7,918 nt of DNA from the NCBI GenBank assembly GCA_017537495.1, contig JAFYKS010000464.1, forward strand, positions 1-7,918, read 5' to 3'. Under the pieces are notes generated by a model. The model was not told the DNA's origin, did no database searches, and saw only the letters and a list, made by a program, of their open reading frames with translations. How positions within the stretch are numbered: position 1 is the first letter of the stretch; each line of letters starts with the position of its first letter. Made by a program: the position numbers and the translations under genes. The stretch is from Bacillota bacterium. Lineage in GTDB: Bacteria; Bacillota; Clostridia; Peptostreptococcales; Anaerovoracaceae. Shown here one piece after another: positions 1-6,708 of this stretch.

Positions 1-522
1 CTTCTCCTGACCCACCGCAACCTTTCCGGTCCTGTAATTCTTAACAATTCCAGACACATGAAGACCGGTATGAGGCTTGCAATCAACTTTGTTTTCCCGT
101 ATACTACTGACAGTGTACTTGCTCATATGAAAAAAGATTTTTCCGCTAACAGCCGTACGGCCGAACACTGGCTGGCTGATAAGTACAGCCTGCCGAAGAG
201 ATTTTGCGAAACAATCGTAAAGTCCGCAGGCCTCAGCAGCCGCAAAGTTTCCACGTTCTCAGGGGGGGACATGAAAACGCTGGCACTGAGTCTGACGGCG
301 GCGTCGTACACAATCAGCGGACTGGGCAGTTTCCGGCAGGCTATGGTTACAGCAGGCGGTGTCGCACTGAACGAACTCAGCCTTAAAACCATGGAATCAA
401 AGAAACATCCGGGTCTGTATTTCATAGGAGAAGTCACTGATGCAGACGGCGATACGGGAGGATATAATCTTCAGTTCGCATTTGCATCCGCAGCGGCTGC
501 AGCTAAAGCAATCTGCGGCTGA
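1..522 (+). CDS. HI0933/BaiN-family NAD(P)/FAD-dependent oxidoreductase, C-terminal part (5' end outside window)
   Basis: The reading frame is open from base 1 to the TGA at 520-522 and gives about 173 residues. Proteins of this family usually have about 400 residues, so more than half lies upstream of the window. The internal ATG at 58 is not the true start, because the frame before it already encodes family sequence: LTHRNLSGPVILNNSR matches the family segment 'FTHfGLSGPaiL..SR'. Near the C-terminus, AMVTAGGVALNEL is followed by TMESKKHPGLYFIGEV and then DGDTGGYNLQFAFASA, the hallmark FAD-contacting end of the HI0933-like flavoproteins. These are predicted cytoplasmic two-dinucleotide-binding flavoproteins. 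Most have no proven substrate; BaiN is linked to bile-acid dehydroxylation and other members are labelled aminoacetone oxidase-like. No substrate can be assigned here. The next gene starts 30 bases downstream on the same strand, so co-transcription is plausible, although no shared function is obvious. The family call is secure and the function is not. Confidence 0.9.
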   Translation, partial: LLLTHRNLSGPVILNNSRHMKTGMRLAINFVFPYTTDSVLAHMKKDFSANSRTAEHWLADKYSLPKRFCETIVKSAGLSSRKVSTFSGGDMKTLALSLTAASYTISGLGSFRQAMVTAGGVALNELSLKTMESKKHPGLYFIGEVTDADGDTGGYNLQFAFASAAAAAKAICG

Positions 523-552
523 ACCAGTTTTAAAAATGAAAGAGGTATTTGA

Positions 553-3156
553 ATGAGGAAAAGAACACGAAAAAGTATCACCATGACTCTTCTGGTGGCA
601 CTGCTTGTTTCAGTGCTTCCGGTTGAGTTTTCTTTTGCCGCGGTTCCTGAAAAAATCAGCCAGCCGGCAGAAGTTACCACATTTAAGTCCACAGACAGTT
701 TCGATCAGGAGTATCTGCGCGGTTATGTAACCAGCGATGACGACCGGGTTCTGAAGGTAGTGTACCGCACACCGCTGGAAACCAGTCTGTTCCGCCTTTC
801 CCTTTACCGGACCGGAGCCGACAAGGGAGATATGGACCTGGACATTTACATCGATCCGAAAGTTGAGTATGCATCCGATGGAACACCAACCTACAACTTC
901 ACCTATTATCTCAACATGGAGGGACTGGAAGTTCCGGATGGACGCTACACCATCTACATCCGCCGCTGTGCCACAGCTCAGGATGCAGCAATCCTGAAAT
1001 ACAACAACAGCGGTGTTCTGAATAAGAACATGGTCATTCAGGTAAAGGACAGCAAGGTCAAGATTCTCCGTTATATGGATGTCATCAATTACAACCGCGA
1101 AATCATGGCCATTGGCGATGCTTATGACATCAGCCGTTATATGGACGAAAAGCTGGAAGATATCCGTTTCGTACTGCGAAATCCGGCTACCAACATTTAT
1201 TCTGACATGACCTGGGACAAGATATCCTATATCAAAACTGTATCCGACCGCGTCACAGCCGGGGCTTACACAGACTATGACAAGCTCCGCAAAATCTACG
1301 AGTATACGGCGTCCAATTTCTATTATGACTCTGTGGCCTTCCAGACGCACGACAATCAGTACGCACACCCGTATGACAATATCAGAAATTTTGAGATGGG
1401 CCTGACTTCTGTAAACAGCCAGCAGGGCCGTGTTTACACCACCTGCCAGGGTTATTCTGCCATCGTCATTGCACTGGCAAGAGCTCAGGGAATTCCTGCC
1501 CGTATGGTTTACGGTCACCGTGCTGCTGTCCCTTCCCACGACTGGACTACCGAATCCAACGTCACTGTCCGCGACCACTGGTGGGTGGAAGCCTGGGCTG
1601 ACGGACGATGGATTTTCATCGACCCAACCGTAGGTACCACCAATAAGTATGACAGCAAAACAGGCAAATGGACAACCACCGGCCTGACCAACTACACCTA
1701 TTTCGACCCGACTGAAGAGCAGATTGCTACAAGCCACCTGTACTTCAATGTCTATCCGGACTACCGTTTCGGCTACTACATCGAAAATCCTTATGAAATC
1801 ACCACTTTGGGTGCTTTCCTGAATCAGTATTCAGAGGTCGACCCGGACAGCGATGATTACAGCTACGGCGTAATCGGAAGTCAGATTCAGAACGGGAAGA
1901 TTTTGAACAGCCAGTACAGTTACTATGACTATACCACCTGGGGTGACGGCGTCAAATCCCACTTCATGACTGACGGCCGCGGAAATGTAAGCCAGATTCA
2001 GTGGAGCGGCAACGGTTTTACCGGTGCTCTCAATCTGCCTCGTTTTACCAGCATGAAGCTGCTTTCTTCTCACGGAAATAAATATGAAACAGTGGATTTA
2101 TCCGGAAGCACTTCACTGGAAAAGATTTATCTGTATAACAACAATATCACTTCCATGAATCTGGCAGACTGCTATAACGCCTGGTATGTCCGCTGCAAGG
2201 ACAACCCGATGAAGGAACTGACCATGTACCTGAACGGCCGCAACCGGACCTTTACTGCAGGAGAGAATGGTACATTCTACTTCACTCTGGATACACGTTA
2301 CACAGACAGCTCCTTCTCCCTCTACTCCAGACCGGATACCGGGTATAAGGTTGAAGGAATTTACAGCACTGCTACTGGTGAGCGCCTGTCCACCAAGAAG
2401 ACATGGCACTTTACACCAAAGACAGCTGGCTATGAAATCCTGTTTGAACTGGATCCGGACAGCTACAAGTATACCATCCTGCCTGGCGACGATATGGAAG
2501 GCGAGCAGGACTTCAAGGCTGATTATTTCAACGCAGCCATGAAACGTCTGCAGGAACTCGGCTACTACATTCCAGCGCCTTATCTCTATGAAGATACCTC
2601 CGTATACACCGGTTCCATGGTGGAAGCTACAGTGAAGTTCCAGGTAATGCACGACCTGCCTAACACCGGCAATATCGGCAAAATGACCTGGCAGATTCTC
2701 TTCAGTGACGATGCTCTGCCGATGGTAAACGATTACGAATATCTGCAGATTCTGGGTGAATACGAAGCCCGCAGGGCACTGGAAGAAGAAGCCGAAAAGG
2801 TTGCTGACGCAGTTTCCATCAAGGCCGCTTCTGCAGCCTCCAAAGGCGCTATGAATATCACCTGGACCGTGGATCAGGTATCCACCGGCGATGAAGTTCT
2901 GGATGCGGAGATTTCTTCCCTGCTGCCGCAGGATGCCGGTGTTGACGCATACTTTGACGGTTTCGAAGTGTGGAAGTCTTCCAGCAAAACATCCGGCTAC
3001 AAGCAGGTCCGCGACACCGAAAAACTCACTTATAAGAACACATCCGGCCTGAAAAAAGGCAATCGCTACTACTACAAAGTACGTGCCTACAAGCTTGTCG
3101 GCGAAGAAAAGATTTATACCGGATGGTCAAATATCACTTATAAGAAAGCTAAATAG
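553..3156 (+). CDS. Secreted multidomain transglutaminase-like protein (LRR-type repeats, peptidoglycan-binding-like and Fn3-like domains)
   Basis: The product is an 867-residue exported protein. Residues 1-29 form a signal peptide: basic MRKRTRK, a hydrophobic core TLLVALLVSVLP, and likely cleavage after SFA. Residues about 31-230 look beta-rich and are unassigned. Residues about 245-365 are a transglutaminase-like (papain-fold) domain with a complete Cys-His-Asp triad: C298 in TTCQGYS, H342 in RDHWWVEAW and D357 in FIDPT. Residues 477-560 are four 21-residue leucine-rich-type repeats. Residues 657-716 resemble a peptidoglycan-binding domain (MKRLQELGYY, then VKFQ and TGNIGKMTWQIL). Residues about 757-867 look like fibronectin type III (YYYKVRAYK, GWSNITY). 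There is no LPXTG anchor or transmembrane segment after the signal peptide. The start is supported by GAAAGAGGT at 538-546. Known domains of this type act as proteases, cross-linking enzymes or amidases, so the reaction cannot be decided from sequence. A role at the cell wall or surface is inferred from the export signal and binding domains. Confidence 0.88.
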   Translation: MRKRTRKSITMTLLVALLVSVLPVEFSFAAVPEKISQPAEVTTFKSTDSFDQEYLRGYVTSDDDRVLKVVYRTPLETSLFRLSLYRTGADKGDMDLDIYIDPKVEYASDGTPTYNFTYYLNMEGLEVPDGRYTIYIRRCATAQDAAILKYNNSGVLNKNMVIQVKDSKVKILRYMDVINYNREIMAIGDAYDISRYMDEKLEDIRFVLRNPATNIYSDMTWDKISYIKTVSDRVTAGAYTDYDKLRKIYEYTASNFYYDSVAFQTHDNQYAHPYDNIRNFEMGLTSVNSQQGRVYTTCQGYSAIVIALARAQGIPARMVYGHRAAVPSHDWTTESNVTVRDHWWVEAWADGRWIFIDPTVGTTNKYDSKTGKWTTTGLTNYTYFDPTEEQIATSHLYFNVYPDYRFGYYIENPYEITTLGAFLNQYSEVDPDSDDYSYGVIGSQIQNGKILNSQYSYYDYTTWGDGVKSHFMTDGRGNVSQIQWSGNGFTGALNLPRFTSMKLLSSHGNKYETVDLSGSTSLEKIYLYNNNITSMNLADCYNAWYVRCKDNPMKELTMYLNGRNRTFTAGENGTFYFTLDTRYTDSSFSLYSRPDTGYKVEGIYSTATGERLSTKKTWHFTPKTAGYEILFELDPDSYKYTILPGDDMEGEQDFKADYFNAAMKRLQELGYYIPAPYLYEDTSVYTGSMVEATVKFQVMHDLPNTGNIGKMTWQILFSDDALPMVNDYEYLQILGEYEARRALEEEAEKVADAVSIKAASAASKGAMNITWTVDQVSTGDEVLDAEISSLLPQDAGVDAYFDGFEVWKSSSKTSGYKQVRDTEKLTYKNTSGLKKGNRYYYKVRAYKLVGEEKIYTGWSNITYKKAK
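1981..2232 (+). repeat. Four tandem 21-residue leucine-rich-type repeats inside the transglutaminase-like protein
   Basis: Residues 477-497, 498-518, 519-539 and 540-560 can be stacked as four units of exactly 21 residues. The clearest unit is STSLEKIYLYNNNITSMNLA followed by D. The others share hydrophobic residues near positions 4 and 6, an Asn near positions 11-12 and a hydrophobic pair near positions 17-19. This spacing resembles the short leucine-rich repeats of internalin-J-like surface proteins, which usually bind protein or glycan ligands. The first and last units are degenerate. Each unit is 63 bases, and the DNA itself is not noticeably repetitive, which suggests old duplications. 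Confidence 0.6.
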
Positions 3157-3183
3157 GCGGACCCGTCACCGTAAATCAATATT

Positions 3184-3227
3184 AAAAGAAAAAATCCCAA
3201 CTCGTTATGAGTCGGGATTTATTTTTA
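3184..3227. terminator. Bidirectional Rho-independent terminator between the convergent genes
   Basis: Arms at 3192-3203 (AAATCCCAACTC) and 3209-3220 (GAGTCGGGATTT) pair over 12 positions around a 5-base loop, GTTAT. The + strand stem is followed by ATTTTTAT. The - strand stem is followed by TTTCTTTT, continuing the T's of its own arm. The only imperfect pair, 3199 with 3213, is A-C in the + transcript but a G-U wobble in the - transcript, so the hairpin should be stronger for thrS. It lies 35 bases past the stop of the secreted protein gene and 35 bases past the stop of thrS. Confidence 0.9.
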
Positions 3228-3255
3228 TCTTAGTGTAATTTTACAGCGGACTGGA

Positions 3256-5001
3256 TTACATCGCCTTTACTGCGATTTCAGCCAGCAGCTTGTCTGCGAA
3301 GTCTTCTACGGACATTTCGCCCAGTTCGCCTTCCTTACCGGAACGAACAGTTACGGAACCAGCTTCGGCTTCCTTTTCACCGATTACGCACATGTAGCTT
3401 ACACGTTCGTTTCTCGCTTCTCTCAGCTTCTTACCGATCTTTTCGTTTCTGATATCGCATTCAACTCTCAGACCCAGTTCTTCCAGTCTTTCTGCAACTT
3501 CCTGTGCATAGTCAGCAAACTTTTCAGTTACAGTCATCAGACGAACCTGTACAGGAGCCAGCCACAGAGGGAACTTACCTGCGCAGTGTTCAGTCAGAAT
3601 ACCGATGAATCTTTCGATGGAACCGAAGATTACACGGTGAATCATAACAGGTCTGTGCTTTTCGCCGTCTGGACCTACGTAAGTCAGATCGAATCTCTGA
3701 GGCATCTGCATATCTAACTGAATAGTACCGCACTGCCATGTTCTGCCCAGGGAGTCTTCCAGATGGAAGTCCAGCTTAGGGCCGTAGAATGCGCCGTCAC
3801 CTTCATTAACAACGTAATCTGCATTGATGTTTTCCAGTGCGCCTCTCAGTGCATCTTCTGCAATTGCCCATTCTTCGTCAGTACCCATGGAATTTTCAGG
3901 TCTGGTGGATAATTCGATGTGATACTTGAAGCCGAACATGTTGTATACTTCGTCGATGAACTTTACTACACCGATTACTTCATCCATAATCTGTTCAGGC
4001 AGCATGAAGATATGTGCGTCGTCCTGAGTGAAGGTTCTAACTCTCATCAGACCGTGCAGAGCGCCGGACAGTTCGTGTCTGTGTACCTGACCCAGTTCAC
4101 CGCATCTGATAGGGAAGTCTCTGTAGGACCACATCTTTCTCTTGTAAACCAGCATGGAACCAGGGCAGTTCATTGGCTTTACAGCGAAATCTTCATCATC
4201 AATCTTGGTGAAGTACATGTTGTCCTTATAGTGATCCCAGTGACCGGAAGTTCTCCACAGCTGTTCGTTCAGAATCAGAGGAGTCTTAACTTCTTCGTAG
4301 CCTCTCTTTCTGTGTTCTTCTCTCCAGAAGTTTTCCAGTCCGTTACGGATAATCATACCCTTTGGCAGGAAGAATGGGAAACCAGGACCTTCGTCAACCA
4401 GCATGAACAGATCCATTTCCTTACCAATCTTTCTGTGGTCACGCAGCTTAGCTTCTTCCAGCTTCTGAATGTATTCGTCCAGTTCTTCCTGGCTTGGGAA
4501 TGCAGTTGCATAAATTCTCTGCAGCATCTGTCTTTCGGAGTCACCTCTCCAGTAAGCACCTGCAACGCTCATCAGCTTGAATGCCTTGATCTGGCCAGTG
4601 GATTCCATGTGAGGACCAGCACACAGGTCTACGAAGTCACCCTGCTTGTAGAAGGAGATTACCGCATCTTCCGGCAGATCCTGAATCAGTTCTACCTTGT
4701 ATGGTTCGCCCTTTTCTTCCATCAGCTTAATTGCTTCTTCTCTTGGCAGTTCGAATCTTTCCAGAGGGTAGTTCGCCTGAACGATTCTCTTCATTTCCTT
4801 CTGGATCTTGGCAAAATCTTCTTCGCCGAACTTGTGCTCACAGTCGAAGTCATAGTAGAAGCCGTTATCGATTGCAGGACCAATCGCCAGCTTTGCTTCC
4901 GGCCACAGCTTCTTAACTGCCTGTGCCATAATATGAGAAGCAGTATGTCTGTAAGTGTCTCTTACCTGGGCATCTTCCCAGTTTAATTTTTCTTTCGCCA
5001 T
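3256..5001 (-). CDS. thrS: Threonyl-tRNA synthetase, short form lacking the TGS domain
   Basis: This cytoplasmic class II enzyme charges tRNA-Thr with threonine using ATP. The product has 581 residues, against about 640 for the usual bacterial form. It begins almost directly at the editing region, so the N-terminal TGS domain of about 60 residues is absent. The editing (second additional) domain is intact: H19 and H23 in HTASH, and C127 and H131 in DLCAGPH. The catalytic core has motif 1 around residues 205-241, motif 2 (RCGELGQVHRHELSGALHGL) and motif 3 (HRVIFGSIERF). The active-site zinc ligands are C279 (MNCPGS), H330 (DDAHIF) and H455 (MIHRV). The anticodon-binding domain begins near residue 475 (FPLWLAPVQV). 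The ATG at 4999-5001 is preceded by AAAAGGTGA (5009-5017), and no TGS-like coding sequence is visible upstream. Arginine codons are almost entirely AGA with a few CGT, unlike the neighbours. It lies downstream of the LCP gene but probably has its own control. Confidence 0.97.
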   Translation of the reverse strand: MAKEKLNWEDAQVRDTYRHTASHIMAQAVKKLWPEAKLAIGPAIDNGFYYDFDCEHKFGEEDFAKIQKEMKRIVQANYPLERFELPREEAIKLMEEKGEPYKVELIQDLPEDAVISFYKQGDFVDLCAGPHMESTGQIKAFKLMSVAGAYWRGDSERQMLQRIYATAFPSQEELDEYIQKLEEAKLRDHRKIGKEMDLFMLVDEGPGFPFFLPKGMIIRNGLENFWREEHRKRGYEEVKTPLILNEQLWRTSGHWDHYKDNMYFTKIDDEDFAVKPMNCPGSMLVYKRKMWSYRDFPIRCGELGQVHRHELSGALHGLMRVRTFTQDDAHIFMLPEQIMDEVIGVVKFIDEVYNMFGFKYHIELSTRPENSMGTDEEWAIAEDALRGALENINADYVVNEGDGAFYGPKLDFHLEDSLGRTWQCGTIQLDMQMPQRFDLTYVGPDGEKHRPVMIHRVIFGSIERFIGILTEHCAGKFPLWLAPVQVRLMTVTEKFADYAQEVAERLEELGLRVECDIRNEKIGKKLREARNERVSYMCVIGEKEAEAGSVTVRSGKEGELGEMSVEDFADKLLAEIAVKAM

Positions 5002-5049
5002 TTTATGTTCACCTTTTCTTTCGTTAGTCTTATTTAAAGGTCATATACC

Positions 5050-5078
5050 CTTATATTATCGCTTTAAAACCATGTTCT
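5050..5078 (-). promoter_or_regulatory. Weak candidate promoter for thrS
   Basis: Read on the - strand, the 123-base gap between the LCP gene and thrS contains an AT-rich stretch with TATAAG (5050-5055) as a possible -10 box. AGAACA lies 17 bases upstream (5073-5078) as a poor -35 box. A second possible -10, GATAAT (5055-5060), has no recognisable -35 partner. The location suits a thrS promoter about 50 bases before the start codon, but the match is weak. Transcription from further upstream is equally possible. Confidence 0.25.
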
Positions 5079-5087
5079 CACCCATGG
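5066..5087 (-). terminator. Short hairpin plus T-run after the LCP gene (weak terminator candidate)
   Basis: On the - strand, CCATG and CATGG (5083-5087 and 5070-5074) pair around an 8-base loop and are followed by TTTT (5066-5069). A 5-bp stem with only four T's is marginal. It sits 37 bases past the LCP stop codon, where an operon terminator or attenuator would be expected. It overlaps the candidate thrS promoter, so at most one of the two readings may be right. Confidence 0.25.
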
Positions 5088-5124
5088 AAGGTGTCTGGAG
5101 TTATCCGCCGGTTCCAGCCCCGTA

Positions 5125-6708
5125 TCAGGTGTCCTGTTCACTCACAACCTCTTCATCCGGATCATCCTGAATAATACCGGAACTGTCCGGAATTTCAGGA
5201 TTTGCTGGTTCAGCCGGAGTATCGGTACCGCCTGACGGAACTTCGCCGCCTGTAGGTTCAGAAGGCTGTGTGGTTACATCGCTGCCCGGGTTATTCGGGT
5301 CAGCCGGAACAGTCGGATCAGCAGGTACTGTTGGATCGGAAGGAACCACCGGATCGGTCGGAACCTCAGGATCAGTACCCTCACCAGTTCCCGGATTTTC
5401 AGGAACAACCAGAGATGGATCATAGTTCGGAGAGTTTGGATCAGTCGGATCCCAAGGCTGCAGGGTGTCAGGATTAAGAATATCATCCGGGAATTCCGGA
5501 TCCATAGGATCCCACGGCAGTCCGGTTTCCGGATTAATGGTCGGATCGGCAGGATCAGTTACCACAGTATCATCCGGAACCTGAGTTGGATCTTCCGTTT
5601 CCTCAATTTCCACATCTTCTTCATTTTCAATTTCCTGTGCATCACGTGCCGCCTGGATTTTGGCAGCCAGCTCATTGCTGATTGCATAAAGTCCGGAAGA
5701 CGGAACGTAATCTTCCTGCATGAACATCTCCTGATGGAGCTTGACTGCATTTCCAGCCAGATCTACAGGAAGAACATAAGAAAGCTCTCCGATGTAACCA
5801 GCGGTCACATTATACGGCCAGCCCACGCTGCCCTGAATGTTAAAGGTCGGCAGTTTGGCTGCCAGTGCCAGAATGTTGTTCATATCCAGGTTGGTTTTTA
5901 CCTGCGGTGTCATCAGTTCAATCAATCCCTTGATTTCACTGAAGGACATGGTCTTCATCTTGTTAAAGGTCTTGGTCAGGACGGTACGCATACGTTCTGT
6001 ACGCTTGAAGTCATCGCCTACGCCCTTACGGATTCTGGAGTAGGATACCGCCTGACATCCATCCAGAGTCTGTGTACCGGCTGCAGTTACCGTCTGATAG
6101 TTTTCACGGCCGATATTCTTCGCAGTCTGTGCGGTATACTTATTCAGCTGCTGGATTTCAAAGTCCTGCACGTCTACTGTAATTCCGCCCACCGCATCCA
6201 CAAGGTCAGCTACTGCCTTGAAGTTTACAACCACATAATTCTGAATATTCAGGTCCATGGCCTGGTTCAGAGATTTCATGGTCATTTCCGGACCGCCGTA
6301 AACACAGGCATGGGTAATCTTATCGTAAGTTGGTGTATCCCCCATCTTCAGGTAAGTATCTCTGTAGGTGGAGATAATCTTCACATCGTTGGTTTCTTCA
6401 TTGATGCTGACAACCATGATAGCATCGCTGCGGGTTCCGTTAATATTGCTCATATCTCGGCTGTCTACACCCAGCAGCAGAATATTGATATATCCATCCA
6501 CCGCAGTCAGAGACAGGTCGTAATCTTCCGGAGTCTCCTCAAACATGATTTCATGCTGCTCTTCCGCATACCCTGCCAGCATGGCGGCGATAATGCCTCC
6601 CGCCAGGAGCACTGCCAGAACAACAAGGATGGTTACTTTTTTCCAGGTAGCCAGGTCTTTGACCCAGTCTATCGGGCTTTTTTTCCGGTGCTTTTCACTT
6701 CTGCTCAT
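5125..6708 (-). CDS. LytR-CpsA-Psr (LCP) family cell-wall glycopolymer transferase with long acidic proline-rich tail
   Basis: LCP proteins move lipid-linked wall polymers (wall teichoic acid, capsule or similar) onto peptidoglycan on the outer face of the membrane. The 527-residue product has a basic cytoplasmic start, one membrane segment at about residues 25-47 (VTILVVLAVLLAGGIIAAML), and an extracellular LCP domain at about residues 73-300. Family motifs are present: ILLLGVDSR (D82), GTRSDAIM (R93, D95), STYRDT (R117, D118), YDKITHA (K130), then YSRIRKG and DDFKRTERMR (R225, R227, R236, R239). These are the acidic and arginine residues that bind the pyrophosphate of the polymer lipid. Residues about 357-527 form an acidic, proline-rich, probably disordered tail with two sets of short repeats. 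The ATG overlaps the stop of the upstream ATPase gene as ATGA, and no strong ribosome-binding site precedes it, so translation is probably coupled. This placement supports a role in attaching what the exporter delivers. The family is certain and the polymer is unknown. Confidence 0.95.
   Translation of the reverse strand: MSRSEKHRKKSPIDWVKDLATWKKVTILVVLAVLLAGGIIAAMLAGYAEEQHEIMFEETPEDYDLSLTAVDGYINILLLGVDSRDMSNINGTRSDAIMVVSINEETNDVKIISTYRDTYLKMGDTPTYDKITHACVYGGPEMTMKSLNQAMDLNIQNYVVVNFKAVADLVDAVGGITVDVQDFEIQQLNKYTAQTAKNIGRENYQTVTAAGTQTLDGCQAVSYSRIRKGVGDDFKRTERMRTVLTKTFNKMKTMSFSEIKGLIELMTPQVKTNLDMNNILALAAKLPTFNIQGSVGWPYNVTAGYIGELSYVLPVDLAGNAVKLHQEMFMQEDYVPSSGLYAISNELAAKIQAARDAQEIENEEDVEIEETEDPTQVPDDTVVTDPADPTINPETGLPWDPMDPEFPDDILNPDTLQPWDPTDPNSPNYDPSLVVPENPGTGEGTDPEVPTDPVVPSDPTVPADPTVPADPNNPGSDVTTQPSEPTGGEVPSGGTDTPAEPANPEIPDSSGIIQDDPDEEVVSEQDT
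5293..5364 (-). repeat. Four tandem hexapeptides (VPxDPx) in the LCP tail
   Basis: LCP residues 449-472 read as VPTDPV, VPSDPT, VPADPT and VPADPN, which are four 18-base units in direct succession. The units differ at third codon positions, so the DNA repeat is imperfect. The pattern resembles proline-rich spacer repeats that cross or span the cell wall in Gram-positive surface proteins. Confidence 0.8.
5419..5535 (-). repeat. Duplicated Asn-Pro...Pro-Trp-Asp-Pro segment in the LCP tail
   Basis: LCP residues 392-409 (NPETGLPWDPMDPEFPDD) and 412-430 (NPDTLQPWDPTDPNSPNYD) are two copies of the same unit separated by two residues. Both keep NPxT, PWDPxDP and a closing acidic residue. The conserved Trp in an otherwise disordered-looking tail suggests a short binding motif rather than a pure spacer, but no function is known to me. 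Confidence 0.75.

Noticed and set aside
610..1737. 375-residue - strand open frame opposite the secreted transglutaminase-like protein
   Set aside because: The + strand frame has a signal peptide, catalytic triad and ribosome-binding site. The - strand product has no recognisable domain, so it is a shadow frame.
3919..4986. 355-residue + strand open frame inside thrS
   Set aside because: It is fully antisense to an unmistakable thrS. The strong codon bias of thrS (few stops in reverse) explains the long open frame.
5096..5116. Inverted pair CTGGA...TCCAG just after the LCP stop, considered as a terminator
   Set aside because: The stem is only 5 bp, the loop is 11 bases and no T-run follows on the - strand.
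5125..5135. CAGG-ACA-CCTG hairpin at the LCP stop codon
   Set aside because: The stem has four pairs, a minimal loop and no T-tract, so it is likely chance.
5268..5486. Short open frames on both strands across the LCP tail
   Set aside because: They arise from the low-complexity GGATC/CCGGA-rich repeats. The LCP frame continues uninterrupted through the region.
5281..5580. Repetitive DNA considered as a CRISPR array or mobile element end
   Set aside because: The periodicity is 18 bases or protein-level only, with no conserved direct repeats and spacers, no terminal inverted repeats and no transposase.
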